Source: Paenibacillus ginsengarvi
Lineage (GTDB): Bacteria > Bacillota > Bacilli > Paenibacillales > NBRC-103111
Direction of reading: 5' to 3'
Assembly: GCF_003626695.1 (NCBI RefSeq)
Contig: NZ_RBAH01000009.1
Span: forward strand, 62,001-126,000
DNA length: 64,000 nucleotides
The notes under the pieces were generated by a model. The model was not told the origin of the DNA, did no database searches, and saw nothing but the letters and a program-made list of their open reading frames with translations. Shown one piece after another: positions 1 to 8,508 of this stretch (position 1 is its first letter; the number at the start of each line of letters is the position of its first letter). The translations under genes were made by a program, and so were the position numbers.

Positions 1-1131
1 CTGTTTCTCGATACCGAGACGACAGGGCTGGGCGTCGGAGCGGGCAACGTGGCGTTCATGATCGGGATCGGCTTTTACGAGCAGGACTGTTTCGTGGTTG
101 AGCAGCTGTTCATCCGCAATCCCGCCGAGGAAGCGGCGATGCTGCAGCATTTGCGCCAGCGGATGGAGCAGCGGGACATGCTCGTTTCTTATAACGGTAA
201 ATGCTTCGACTGGCCGATTTTGAAAAACCGGTACATCTTGAACAGGCAAAAGGAGTACGCGGTGGACCCGGTCCATTTCGATTTCCTGTATCCGTCGCGG
301 AGCTTGTGGCGCAATACGCTGCCGTCATGCCGGCTCAGCATGGTCGAGAAGATGAGGCTGGGCCTAAGCCGTCTGGACGACGTTCCCGGCTCGCTTGCTC
401 CGGCGCTGTATTTTCAATATTTGGCGGAAGGCGATCCGGCGCTGCTGGCTGGCGTATTCGACCATAACGAAATGGACGTTCTCACGCTGGCCTGTCTAGC
501 CGCCCATTTCGCGAAGCTGCTGCAAGGCGAGGTGTCCCGCGCCGGAATGGACGCAGAAGAGCTGTACCGGCTGGCGCTCTGGTTCGACAAGCTGGGCCGG
601 GCGGATGAGGCCGACGAGGTATTCCGCGAGCTGCTCGACCGGGAAGCGGAGCAAGCGGCCGATTACTGGCTGCCCGTTGCCGAGTTTTACAAGCGGCAAG
701 GGCGTTACAGCCCGGCCATTTCGCTATGGGAGAAAACGATTGAGCGAAAGCGGCTTTCGCGAATGGCGCCTCTCGTTCCTTACATCGAGCTGGCGATGTT
801 CTACGAGCACCGCGATAAAAATTACGAGCAGGCGCTCGCTTACGCGGAACAGGCGCTTGAACGGGCCAGGGAGAGAATGTCGGCGGCCCGGATGAACGAG
901 GACGGGGCCGAGGATCTCGAGGCGGTCCGTAAGCGTGTCGAGCGTTTGCAAGCGAAGCGGGACGCCGCCTTGCGAAAAGGAAACGCGGATCGTAAGGACG
1001 TTCCTGTCAAGTCCGGGAAAAAGGCGGCGAAGGCCGGCCCGCGAACGGCAGTTTGGCAAGAGCTGCTGCCGATTGAAAGTATAGAGAGGCGAAATGCCGG
1101 CAGGACGGAGCGGAGGGCGGAATCCAGATGA
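1..1131 (+). CDS. yprB: YprB-like DEDDh 3'-5' exonuclease with C-terminal TPR (5' partial)
   Basis: The reading frame is open from base 1, so the N-terminus lies outside the window. The first residues, LFLDTETTG, are the DEDD exonuclease I motif (D4 and E6 in window numbering). SYNGKCFDWP supplies the second acid and HNEMD the last H-x3-D pair. This pattern is typical of RNase H-fold exonucleases such as Bacillus YprB. From about residue 185 there are helical repeats resembling TPRs (ALWFDKLGRADEADEVFREL and the following unit), then a basic Lys/Arg-rich tail. The stop overlaps the next start by 4 bases (ATGA), implying translational coupling. The DNA or RNA substrate is not determined by sequence. 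Confidence 0.85.
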   Translation: MFLDTETTGLGVGAGNVAFMIGIGFYEQDCFVVEQLFIRNPAEEAAMLQHLRQRMEQRDMLVSYNGKCFDWPILKNRYILNRQKEYAVDPVHFDFLYPSRSLWRNTLPSCRLSMVEKMRLGLSRLDDVPGSLAPALYFQYLAEGDPALLAGVFDHNEMDVLTLACLAAHFAKLLQGEVSRAGMDAEELYRLALWFDKLGRADEADEVFRELLDREAEQAADYWLPVAEFYKRQGRYSPAISLWEKTIERKRLSRMAPLVPYIELAMFYEHRDKNYEQALAYAEQALERARERMSAARMNEDGAEDLEAVRKRVERLQAKRDAALRKGNADRKDVPVKSGKKAAKAGPRTAVWQELLPIESIERRNAGRTERRAESR

Positions 1132-1931
1132 ACACAAGCACAAAGGCCGGTTTTTTAATTGATCTCGACGGAACGATGTACGCCGGGCATCGTTCGATCC
1201 CGCATGCTGCGGCATTTATCGATACGCTCAGGGAGAAGGGGCACCCGCTGTTGTTCGTCACGAACAATTCGTCCCGGACGCCGGAGGCGGTTGCGGACCA
1301 CCTGGCCTATCACGGGATAACGGCGTTTGCGCAGGATATTGTCACCTCTTCGCAGGCTGCCGCCCGTTATGTTGCGGAGCGCGGACGGGGACGCCGAGTG
1401 TACGCGATCGGCGAGGAAGGGCTGCGCGCCGCTTTGCTCGAGGCGGGGATGGAGCTTGTGGACGATCGTCCCGATTATGTCGTGCAGGGGATTGACCGCG
1501 AGTTTTCGTACCGGAAGCTGGAGCAGGCTGTCGGTTACATAGCAGCCGGAGCCGAATACGTGCTTACGAATCCGGACCGGCTGCTTCCGGCGGACGGCAA
1601 GCTTGTTCCCGGCGCCGGCGCCATAGCCGCCTCGATTCGCGAGGCGCTGAAGCAAACGCCAACCGTGATCGGCAAGCCGTTCGAGCCGATTATGCGATAT
1701 GCGCTGGAGCGCCTTCCCTGCGACGGCGAAGTGTGGGCGGTCGGCGATAACCCGGAAACGGACATCGGCGCCGGGAAGGCGGCGGGCCTTAAGACAGCGC
1801 TTGTTTTGACCGGTGTCGCCACGCCCGATAATGTGGACCGCCTGCTGATGGAAACGCGAGTTCGGCCGGATCTTGTCTGTACGGACTTGGCGGAGCTGCT
1901 GGATCGTCTCGGAATAGCCGGGTCCCGCTAG
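1128..1931 (+). CDS. HAD-IIA family sugar-phosphatase-like hydrolase (NagD/YutF type)
   Basis: The 267-aa cytoplasmic protein has HAD motif I DLDGT (nucleophile D12, acid/base D14), motif II in FVTNNSS (about residue 45), the lysine of GKPFEPI (about residue 182) and motif III VGDNPETD (about residue 205). The length and the TNNS sequence fit the NagD/p-nitrophenylphosphatase HAD-IIA branch, which includes Bacillus YutF. These enzymes dephosphorylate small phosphorylated metabolites; the physiological substrate cannot be inferred. It is coupled to the upstream nuclease through an ATGA overlap and has only a weak ribosome binding site of its own. Confidence 0.85.
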   Translation: MNTSTKAGFLIDLDGTMYAGHRSIPHAAAFIDTLREKGHPLLFVTNNSSRTPEAVADHLAYHGITAFAQDIVTSSQAAARYVAERGRGRRVYAIGEEGLRAALLEAGMELVDDRPDYVVQGIDREFSYRKLEQAVGYIAAGAEYVLTNPDRLLPADGKLVPGAGAIAASIREALKQTPTVIGKPFEPIMRYALERLPCDGEVWAVGDNPETDIGAGKAAGLKTALVLTGVATPDNVDRLLMETRVRPDLVCTDLAELLDRLGIAGSR

Positions 1932-2024
1932 CGCTTCCTGCTGCATACGTTGCCGATGAGGGTATGAAAGGGGCATCCGCGTGGGCAAAATATGGAAAAA
2001 TGCGTAAAAAGGAAGGTGCCCCGC

Positions 2025-2834
2025 ATGCCCGAGCTTCCGGAAATGGAGACGTACCGAACGCTGTTGTCGCAGCGCATCTTGCACACTCCTATCGCTGCCG
2101 TGCAGGTGGAGCGAGAGAAGTCGATCAATGTGCCGGTTCCGACGTTCCGCGATCGAGTGGAAGGCCGAACCATAACCGGCATATCGAGACGAGCGAAGCA
2201 TTTGCTTTTTCATTTGGACAGCGGTTCGGTTTTGCTGCTGCATCTCATGCTCGGCGGCTGGATGTTTTACGGCACCGAACGCGAGAAGCCGGACAGAACG
2301 ACGCAGGTCGTTTTGTCGTTCGGGGAACGCTCTCTGTATTTTATCGGGCTTCGTCTCGGTTATTTGCATCTGCATACGACCGAAGAAACGGCCGAAAGGC
2401 TGTCCGAGCTAGGGCCGGAGCCGATTGCCCCAGATTTTGACGCGAAGGTTCTGGGACGGCTTCTTACCAGCAAACGCACAACGCTCAAGCAGGCGCTAAC
2501 CGATCAGAGGACGATGGCTGGAATCGGCAACTGTTATGCCGACGAACTCGCCTTCGACGCTGGAATACTACCTACGCGGAGAACGAATACGCTGTCGGCG
2601 GCAGATCACGAGAAGCTGTTCCACTCGATGCGAAGCGTGCTGGCGGAGGCGATCCGATTCGGCGGATATATGGAAAATCCGCTGTTTCCCGGAGACGCCT
2701 TGACCGGCGGCTTCGATTCCCGCTGCAAAGTGTACGACCGCGGAGGCGAGCCTTGTCTGCGATGCGGCAGCCCGCTCGTGCAGGAAGAGCTCGCTTCCCG
2801 CAAAGTGTTTTACTGCTTGCAGTGCCAGGAGTGA
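2025..2834 (+). CDS. mutM: Fpg/Nei family DNA glycosylase/AP lyase
   Basis: The start at 2025 is fixed by the family chemistry: the mature N-terminus must be Pro-Glu (MPELPEMET), because Pro2 is the Schiff-base nucleophile. A GGAAGG site lies 8 bases upstream. An in-frame ATG at 1992 would bury the catalytic proline and is rejected. The C-terminus ends in a zinc finger, CLRC-x16-CLQC, that binds DNA. The product excises oxidised bases and cleaves the abasic strand. The ELPEMETYR start and the body sequence are slightly unlike classical MutM, so it may be a Bacillales paralogue with Nei-like specificity. It is followed directly by an AP endonuclease gene, making a base-excision repair pair. 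Confidence 0.85.
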   Translation: MPELPEMETYRTLLSQRILHTPIAAVQVEREKSINVPVPTFRDRVEGRTITGISRRAKHLLFHLDSGSVLLLHLMLGGWMFYGTEREKPDRTTQVVLSFGERSLYFIGLRLGYLHLHTTEETAERLSELGPEPIAPDFDAKVLGRLLTSKRTTLKQALTDQRTMAGIGNCYADELAFDAGILPTRRTNTLSAADHEKLFHSMRSVLAEAIRFGGYMENPLFPGDALTGGFDSRCKVYDRGGEPCLRCGSPLVQEELASRKVFYCLQCQE

Positions 2835-2849
2835 AGGGGGGCGGGCCGC

Positions 2850-3689
2850 TTGAATTACGGAGCCCATGTCAGCATACGCGGCGGTTTTCTGGAGGCGGCG
2901 AAGCTGGCCCGTCGAATCGGCGGGACGTCGTATCAATATTTTCCGAAAAATCCGCGCAGCTTGACGCTGAAAAAAGTGGATAAACGCGATGCGGAAGCAT
3001 GCGCCGCCTTTTGCCGGGAGCATTCGCTGCAATCGATCGCGCACACCCCTTATCCGACGAATTTGAGTGCCGACGCGGGCGAGCGAAGAGACTCGGTCGT
3101 AGCGTCGCTGCTGAACGATCTGGAAATCGCCGATGCTTGCGGATCGGTCGGCATCATTGTTCATTTCGGCATCTATAAAGGCGCGGTGCAGCTGGACGGC
3201 TACAAAAATATTGTGAACACGCTGAACGAGGTGCTGCTTCGCTGGAGCGGTACGACGAAGCTGCTTATCGAGAATCAGTCCGGGGAACATGCGAGAATGG
3301 GCATGACGTTTGAGGAACTGGTCGGCATCCGCAATTTATGCGCCAAGCCGGAGTATGTCGGCTTTTGTCTGGATACGTGCCATGCGTTCGCAAGCGGGCT
3401 CTGGAACGGAGCGAATTGGGCGGAAGTCCGCGCCAAAGGCGAAGCGCTCGGCTATTTTCAGCATCTGAAGGCGGTTCACTTGAACGATTCTGTTTATCCG
3501 TTTGGAGCTTATAAGGACCGTCATGCCAATATCGGAAGAGGGGAAATCGGGGAGGCGGCTTTTCGCGATTTTTTGACCTCGATGCGCTCGCTGCCGATTC
3601 CGGCCGTGCTGGAGACGCCGGTGACGGAAGCGATAACGCATGAGCGCGAAATCGGAGAGCTGTACCGGTTATCGGAGGGGAAACGATGA
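2850..3689 (+). CDS. nfo: Endonuclease IV (AP endonuclease)
   Basis: The 279-aa TIM-barrel protein begins at TTG 2850 behind an AAGGGGGGCGG ribosome binding site. Family metal-site motifs are visible: GAHVSIRGGF at the N-terminus, ENQSGEHARMG, GFCLDTCHAFASG, and near the C-terminus HLNDS followed by DRHANIGRGEIG. These are the trinuclear zinc ligands of endonuclease IV, which nicks 5' of abasic sites and removes blocked 3' ends. It sits 15 bases after the Fpg/Nei glycosylase, so the two probably act successively in base-excision repair. The stop overlaps the next start (ATGA). Confidence 0.92.
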   Translation: MNYGAHVSIRGGFLEAAKLARRIGGTSYQYFPKNPRSLTLKKVDKRDAEACAAFCREHSLQSIAHTPYPTNLSADAGERRDSVVASLLNDLEIADACGSVGIIVHFGIYKGAVQLDGYKNIVNTLNEVLLRWSGTTKLLIENQSGEHARMGMTFEELVGIRNLCAKPEYVGFCLDTCHAFASGLWNGANWAEVRAKGEALGYFQHLKAVHLNDSVYPFGAYKDRHANIGRGEIGEAAFRDFLTSMRSLPIPAVLETPVTEAITHEREIGELYRLSEGKR

Positions 3690-4057
3690 TCGATCTGTAT
3701 ATGGACGATGCCCGGGCTTGTCCGAAGGGGTTTGTACTGGCGAAAAATGCGGCCGAATGCAACGAGCTGCTGCTCGGCTGCGACGTTCGCGTCTTGTCGC
3801 TCGACTACGATCTGGGCTGGAACGAGCCAACCGGGATGGACGTCGTCCGTTTTATCGTAACGGAGCGTAAGTATCCGGCCGTCATTTATTTGCATACGTC
3901 GAGCGCAGCCGGCAAGCAGGCGATGTACCAGGCGCTTTATATGAACAAACCGCCGCATGTCCGCATCTATAACCACCCGGCACCGGATCGCGTGCTGCAC
4001 CAAATCGCCGAAGGAAATTTCCAAGTGGAAAACGATGGCGAAGCTGCGCTACAATGA
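3686..4057 (+). CDS. Small receiver-like protein (cyclic-phosphate-processing REC family)
   Basis: This 123-aa protein starts inside the stop of nfo. It has the layout of a stand-alone receiver-like fold: MDDARACPKGF at the N-terminus (acid pair), LSLDYDLG about residue 45 (phospho-acceptor-like Asp), and IYLHTSS in the middle. These match the family annotated as cyclic-phosphate processing receiver domains, linked by others to RNA-end or cyclic-phosphate metabolism. That assignment is from memory of the family pattern. No output domain is present. Its place behind two repair genes may reflect only shared transcription. Confidence 0.6.
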   Translation: MIDLYMDDARACPKGFVLAKNAAECNELLLGCDVRVLSLDYDLGWNEPTGMDVVRFIVTERKYPAVIYLHTSSAAGKQAMYQALYMNKPPHVRIYNHPAPDRVLHQIAEGNFQVENDGEAALQ

Positions 4058-4078
4058 GTAAGGTGCTTTAACGGGGTT

Positions 4079-4113
4079 ATGAGTTATTCCGTCCAAAGCT
4101 CCTATGAACTCAT
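4079..4113 (+). repeat. 7-bp inverted repeat upstream of the ABC ATPase gene
   Basis: ATGAGTT (4079-4085) and AACTCAT (4107-4113) are perfect inverted arms separated by 21 bases in the 92-base gap before the ABC ATPase start. There is no T-run, so this is not an intrinsic terminator; an operator is possible. No convincing promoter hexamers were found beside it. Confidence 0.3.
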
Positions 4114-4149
4114 TCATCGCATTGGATATGGAGGAAGGGGCTACATAGC

Positions 4150-4914
4150 ATGATCCGCTTGGACAACATTCATTTTATTCGCGGCGAACGCAACATCTTA
4201 AACGATGTCAGCCTGCATATGAAGCAAGGGGAAAATTGGGTCATTCTCGGCAAAAACGGCTCGGGCAAAACGACCGTGCTCGAGCTTATAACCGGCTATC
4301 AGTTTCCGACATCGGGCAAAGTGCGCGTGCTTGGACAGCCTTACGGCGAAGTGGATTTGCGGCTGGTGCGTCACAAAATCGGCTACATTAGCCAATCGCT
4401 TATGGAGAAGCTGACGATGCGCGACCCGGTATGGGAAGTCGTGGCGACGGGCGAATACGGCTTTTTGCGGTTTTATCAGGACATTCCGGACGAGGTCAAG
4501 CAGAAGGCGATCGAGAAGCTGGAGCAGGTCCGGCTGCCTCATGTGGCGGAGCAGCCGCTGGGCACGCTGTCGCAGGGGGAACGGAAAAAAATTATGCTCG
4601 CCCGCGCACTCATGACCGACCCGTCTGTACTCATTTTGGACGAGCCGTGCTCGGGACTCGACCTGTTCGAACGCGAGCAGTTGCTTGAAGATATTCAGGA
4701 GCTCGGCAAGTCGGGACTGCTTATGGTATACGTGACGCACCATATCGAAGAGATCGTTCCTGTCTTCACCCATATCGCGCTCATGGATCAAGGCCAGATT
4801 GTTGCCCAGGGCGAGAAAAAACAAGTGCTCACGAAAGAGCTGCTGCGGGATGCGTACCACGTGCCGGTTGATATCGAATGGTTCAAAGACCGTCCTTGGA
4901 TTCATGTTGTGTAA
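4150..4914 (+). CDS. ABC transporter ATP-binding protein, YlmA-like
   Basis: The 254-aa single ABC domain has Walker A GKNGSGKTT (about residue 35), the signature LSQGERKK (about residue 140), Walker B VLILDEP and the H-loop in VTHHIEE. It resembles the lone ATPases of the YlmA/ModF-like group. No permease or binding protein lies next to it, so its partner is unknown; it may serve a remote membrane subunit or act alone. The gene stands 92 bases after its neighbour with a GGAGGAAGG ribosome binding site. Confidence 0.8.
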   Translation: MIRLDNIHFIRGERNILNDVSLHMKQGENWVILGKNGSGKTTVLELITGYQFPTSGKVRVLGQPYGEVDLRLVRHKIGYISQSLMEKLTMRDPVWEVVATGEYGFLRFYQDIPDEVKQKAIEKLEQVRLPHVAEQPLGTLSQGERKKIMLARALMTDPSVLILDEPCSGLDLFEREQLLEDIQELGKSGLLMVYVTHHIEEIVPVFTHIALMDQGQIVAQGEKKQVLTKELLRDAYHVPVDIEWFKDRPWIHVV

Positions 4915-4980
4915 TAACGGATTATTTTATTTTATGGCGTTAAATAGGTATGGGATTAAACATAGGGCGGAGGTGCTTTC

Positions 4981-6027
4981 ATGAACGAACTAGCCGACTC
5001 CGCGGACGTGTCGCGATTTGTCGTTACGTCCAATCGCGGATTCGCGGCTTACGCGCAGGACGAACTCCGCTCGCTTACGCCGGGAACGAAGTTCGACGAG
5101 TTGATCGCGGCGGAAACGTACGTGATGCGTATTCCGCTGGACCGCGAAACGGCGATTCGCCGCATTACCGGCAACGAGCCGATCTTTCTGCGGCATATGT
5201 TTCCGATCGACGAAACGGTCGCTTACTCCGGAGGAAACGAGGACATAGGAGCGATTGCAGCCGCCGTTGCCAAGCTGGCCCCTGCCGCGGGCCGCTCGGC
5301 AGCCATCCAGATCCGCAAAGCAGAGCGCTTGTCGCCTGGCTTTGAAATGAGCGAGCTGAAGCTGGGGATTGTGAGTATGCTGCACGAAACGTACGATGCG
5401 GATGCCGTAGCCAAGGATGCGGATTACATCGTATCTGTGTTTTTGACGGAGGAAGCCGCCTACATCGGCATCTCCGAGCCGGAGCAAAATTTGTCCGATT
5501 GGCCGGGAGGCGCAGTCCGCTTCCGTAAGGAGGAGGGACAAGTATCGCGTGCCAAGTTCAAGCTGCTCGAAGCGGAGTACGAATTCGGACTCGACTTGAG
5601 CCGTTACGCCAAGGCGCTCGACATCGGAGCAGCTCCAGGTGGCTGGACGTCGCTGCTGCTGGAGCGAGGCGTGGAGGTAACGGCGGTGGACCCCGCCGAT
5701 TTGCATCCGGACCTGCTTGGTCATCCGAAGCTTACGTTTATGAAACGCAACGCGGGCGATGTCAAGTTTTGCGAGCATTCCTATGACCTGCTGGTTTGCG
5801 ATATGAGCTGGAGTCCGAAGATGATGGTGAAGCTGATCCTGCCCCTGCTTGAAGCGCTTAAGCCGGGAGGAGCCGCGATCATTACGCTCAAGCTGATGCA
5901 CGGCAAGCCGTTCCAGACCGTCAAAGATTGCGTACGGGCGATGCAGCCGGGAATGGAGCTGGTCAAGGCGAAGCAGCTTTTTCATAACCGGGACGAGCTG
6001 ACCGTCTTTTTAACCAAAAAATATTGA
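4981..6027 (+). CDS. THUMP/FtsJ-type SAM-dependent rRNA methyltransferase (RlmM-like)
   Basis: The 348-aa protein has an N-terminal region with a THUMP-like layout (about residues 60-165) and a C-terminal Rossmann methyltransferase. The SAM loop is LDIGAAPGGW (about residues 213-222). The 2'-O-methyltransferase KDKE-type residues can be followed in SRAKFKL, CDMSWSP and ITLKLMHG. This is the arrangement of RlmM (23S rRNA 2'-O-ribose methylation), but the exact nucleotide target cannot be read. The ribosome binding site is GGAGGTG. The stop codon overlaps the -35 region of the next promoter. Confidence 0.78.
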   Translation: MNELADSADVSRFVVTSNRGFAAYAQDELRSLTPGTKFDELIAAETYVMRIPLDRETAIRRITGNEPIFLRHMFPIDETVAYSGGNEDIGAIAAAVAKLAPAAGRSAAIQIRKAERLSPGFEMSELKLGIVSMLHETYDADAVAKDADYIVSVFLTEEAAYIGISEPEQNLSDWPGGAVRFRKEEGQVSRAKFKLLEAEYEFGLDLSRYAKALDIGAAPGGWTSLLLERGVEVTAVDPADLHPDLLGHPKLTFMKRNAGDVKFCEHSYDLLVCDMSWSPKMMVKLILPLLEALKPGGAAIITLKLMHGKPFQTVKDCVRAMQPGMELVKAKQLFHNRDELTVFLTKKY

Positions 6028-6052
6028 TCTTCGTTGTATGTTATGTTATATT
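6024..6052 (+). promoter_or_regulatory. SigA-type promoter for the T-box/ilvA transcript
   Basis: TTGATC (6024-6029), 17 bases, then TATATT (6047-6052). It overlaps the stop of the preceding methyltransferase gene and lies just before the T-box stem I, as expected for the leader promoter. Confidence 0.65.
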
Positions 6053-6059
6053 AAAAGGC

Positions 6060-6346
6060 AATTATAGTAGTAAAGTTGATGAAGAGGAAGAGTACTCGCT
6101 TTCCCTGTTCCCAGAGAGTCGGCGGTTTGGTGCGAGCCGATGTGCAGACGGCGAAGAATATCACCTTGGAGATGGAACCCGAACTTAGGTAGGGAACACG
6201 GATTTCCTCCGTTACAGGGAACGGCATATGATGGTATGCCGGTCAGAAGCGCCGAAGCTTCGTTTCAGGCTTTATGCCGCAGCGAATTCGGAATTAGGGT
6301 GGTACCGCGAGAACGCTCTCGTCCCTTGAGGATGAGAGCTTTTTTT
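6060..6346 (+). promoter_or_regulatory. T-box riboswitch leader, isoleucine specifier
   Basis: Stem I landmarks are present in order: AGAGTACTCG (AGTA loop), CCCAGAGAG, GGTGCGAGCC, and a specifier loop reading GAATATCACC with the codon ATC (6160-6162, Ile). The conserved T-box AATTAGGGTGGTACCGCG occupies 6292-6309. The terminator stem is GCTCTCGTCCC (6315-6325) with GGATGAGAGC (6330-6339) and a T-run. Known mechanism: uncharged tRNA-Ile pairs with the specifier and the T-box sequence to favour the antiterminator, so the downstream ilvA is transcribed when isoleucine is short. Confidence 0.93.
6315..6346 (+). terminator. Regulated intrinsic terminator of the T-box leader
   Basis: GCTCTCGTCCC (6315-6325) pairs with GGATGAGAGC (6330-6339), followed by TTTTTTT. 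It competes with the antiterminator that uses the T-box bulge sequence at 6292-6309. Confidence 0.9.
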
Positions 6347-6410
6347 GTTTTCTAAAATTGTTCGATGAGGTGGTTTAGATGGGGATTACCAAGTAGGATA
6401 CCAGGATATT

Positions 6411-7361
6411 GTGCAAGCCAAGTTCAGATTGAACGGACATATTCACCGGACGCCGCTCGTTCATTCGCAAACGTTCAGCCGGATGACCGGTACGGAGCTG
6501 TATATGAAGCTGGAAAATATGCAGCGGACCGGGGCGTTCAAAGTGCGGGGAGCGATGAACAAAATCGCGACCTTGACCTCGGCCGAAAGGGCAGCCGGCG
6601 TCGTAACCGCTTCGGCGGGCAACCATGCGCAGGGCGTGGCGCTCGCGGCGGCGCAACTGGGCATACCGTCGATCGTCGTCATGCCGTCCGGAGCGCCCGA
6701 GGCGAAAATCGTGGCAACCGAAGGGTATGGCTCGAAAGTGATTTTGCATGGAACGAGCTACGACGATGCTTATGAAGAAGCTCTGCGTCTATCGCGTTCG
6801 AATGGCGCTACACTCGTACACGCCTTTAACGATCCATATGTGATCGCAGGTCAGGGAACGGTAGGGTTGGAGCTGCTGGACGATCTGCCGAATGTGGACG
6901 CGATTCTAGTTCCCGTGGGCGGCGGTGGTCTCATCTCCGGCATAGCGCTCGCGGCGAAAACGGTGCGTCCGGATATCCGCATCATCGGGGTGCAGCCAAC
7001 GAACGCCAGCTCCGGCCACGATTCCTGGCGCAGCAGGTCGATTGTGCGCGTCGAGAACCCGACGTCCGTCGCCGACGGGCTGCTCGTCAAAAGGCCGGGC
7101 GATCTGACGCTGCCCATGATGCTGAAGTACGTCGACGACTTCGTGCTCGTCTCGGAGGAAGAAATCGCCGAAGCGATGGTGATGCTTCTCGAACGGGCCA
7201 AGGTGCTCGCCGAAGGCGCTGGGGCCGTCTGCCTCGCTGCGGTCATGAATCGCTCGCTGGGTCTCGAGAAGCGCAATGTGGCGCTTGTGCTGAGCGGCGG
7301 CAACGTCGATCTGCTGCGCTGGGCTCATACACTTTCGCCGAAGACGGTTCACCATGCTTGA
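6411..7361 (+). CDS. ilvA: Threonine ammonia-lyase (threonine dehydratase), no ACT domain
   Basis: A PLP fold type II enzyme converting threonine to 2-oxobutanoate, the first step to isoleucine. The PLP lysine lies in GAFKVRGA (K44 from the GTG start), with the glycine-rich phosphate loop VGGGGL and ASAGNHAQG also visible. At 316 aa it lacks the C-terminal ACT regulatory domain of biosynthetic IlvA and resembles TdcB. The only in-frame start codon is GTG 6411, with a weak ribosome binding site. Conserved residues (YQDI before VQAKFRL) lie upstream of it, and a well-placed ATG at 6379 is one base out of frame. A one-base deletion in the GGGG run at 6381-6384 is likely (see findings). Confidence 0.85.
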   Translation: MQAKFRLNGHIHRTPLVHSQTFSRMTGTELYMKLENMQRTGAFKVRGAMNKIATLTSAERAAGVVTASAGNHAQGVALAAAQLGIPSIVVMPSGAPEAKIVATEGYGSKVILHGTSYDDAYEEALRLSRSNGATLVHAFNDPYVIAGQGTVGLELLDDLPNVDAILVPVGGGGLISGIALAAKTVRPDIRIIGVQPTNASSGHDSWRSRSIVRVENPTSVADGLLVKRPGDLTLPMMLKYVDDFVLVSEEEIAEAMVMLLERAKVLAEGAGAVCLAAVMNRSLGLEKRNVALVLSGGNVDLLRWAHTLSPKTVHHA

Positions 7362-7434
7362 TCCGGGAGTCGCTGGCATAGTTGCCGGGCGCTTTGCATA
7401 AAAGGAAGTATGCTTCAAAGGGGAGGTTGCGAAG

Positions 7435-8406
7435 TTGACCCATTCCGCCGGGGAAAACGGAGATCAGTACAGGCCGGGAGCACGCTTTGTGATCCATACA
7501 CCGGTCGCCACCTTATGGGGGGAGCCGAACCGGAACCGCCCGCTTGACGAGGCTTCCGTCGCCGCCGTAACCGATATTCGGGCATGGGCGCAAGCGATGA
7601 CGCTCGAGCAGAAGCTATGGCTCGTCGGCAAGCTCGAGACGCAGGCCTTATACGGCGAGAAAGCAATATTGCTGGAAACAAGGGGCGACTGGGCGAAGGT
7701 GATCGTGCCGGAGCAACCCACTTCGCGCGACGAACGGGGATACCCCGGCTGGTTGCCGCTGTGGCAATTGTCGCCGGAAAGCGAGCCGGCAGCGAGTCTG
7801 GACAGCCCGACCGCAGTTATACGGACCCGATCGGCCTTTCTGTTTGACGATCCCGAAGGCAAGCAGCCTTTTCTCGAGGTAAGCTTCAATACGAAGCTTC
7901 CGGTTGCAGAGGAGCTTGGCTCGGTTTTCGCTGTATGCACGCCTGCGGATGGGGTCAAATATGTGCCGAAGGCGAGCGTGCTGTACATTTGCGGCAATGG
8001 TCCCGGAGATGCGGCTCCTCCGATCGGAGAGCAGCTTGTACATATGGCGAAGCAGTTTCTTGGTCTACCGTATTTATGGGCCGGCCTTTCCGGTTTTGGC
8101 TTCGATTGTTCGGGATTTACTTACTCGCTTTACCGCTTTTATGGCATCCCTATCCCGCGCGACGCCTCGGATCAGAGCAAGATCGGCCGTGCTGTCGACA
8201 AAGACGGTTTGCGGGCCGGGGATTTGCTTTTTTTCGCCCATCAGGACGGCAGTGGGAGCATTCACCATGTCGGGATGTACGCGGGGGACGGCGAAATGAT
8301 CCATGCGCCGAATTCGGCGCGGTCGATTGAGCGCATTTCGCTGGAAGCCGATCCGTACAAGCACGAATATGCGGGAGCAAGACGGTATTTGCCGGAAACC
8401 CGCTGA
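7435..8406 (+). CDS. NlpC/P60 endopeptidase with SH3-like N-terminal region (YkfC-like)
   Basis: The 323-aa protein starts at TTG 7435 with GGGGAGG 8 bases upstream. The C-terminal NlpC/P60 domain shows the catalytic cysteine in FDCSGF (C225), the histidine in HHVGMY (H278) and a third polar residue in IHAPN. The N-terminal half (about residues 20-190) resembles SH3b-type domains found in gamma-D-glutamyl-diamino-acid peptidases such as YkfC. No signal peptide is visible, which fits a cytoplasmic role in murein peptide recycling rather than wall hydrolysis. It stands apart from the following kinase, which has its own TATAAT box. Confidence 0.85.
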   Translation: MTHSAGENGDQYRPGARFVIHTPVATLWGEPNRNRPLDEASVAAVTDIRAWAQAMTLEQKLWLVGKLETQALYGEKAILLETRGDWAKVIVPEQPTSRDERGYPGWLPLWQLSPESEPAASLDSPTAVIRTRSAFLFDDPEGKQPFLEVSFNTKLPVAEELGSVFAVCTPADGVKYVPKASVLYICGNGPGDAAPPIGEQLVHMAKQFLGLPYLWAGLSGFGFDCSGFTYSLYRFYGIPIPRDASDQSKIGRAVDKDGLRAGDLLFFAHQDGSGSIHHVGMYAGDGEMIHAPNSARSIERISLEADPYKHEYAGARRYLPETR

Positions 8407-8470
8407 CGAGAAACGGCATGAAACGACGCCGGTTGGCAAGAAATGGTGGAAACGTACCGTCGTTTTCCGT

Positions 8471-8476
8471 TATAAT
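8471..8476 (+). promoter_or_regulatory. Possible -10 box for the Tad-locus kinase gene
   Basis: TATAAT at 8471-8476, 33 bases before the kinase ATG and its GGGGGG ribosome binding site. No good -35 is found at 16-18 bases upstream, so the promoter is tentative. Confidence 0.4.
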
Positions 8477-8508
8477 GGGCTATACATCCATTACTATGGG
8501 GGGAAACG

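Noticed and set aside
1155..2375. 406-codon minus-strand frame across the HAD and glycosylase genes
   Set aside because: It lies opposite two well-supported genes, is rich in His/Arg/Gln as expected of a high-GC shadow frame, and has no recognisable domain.
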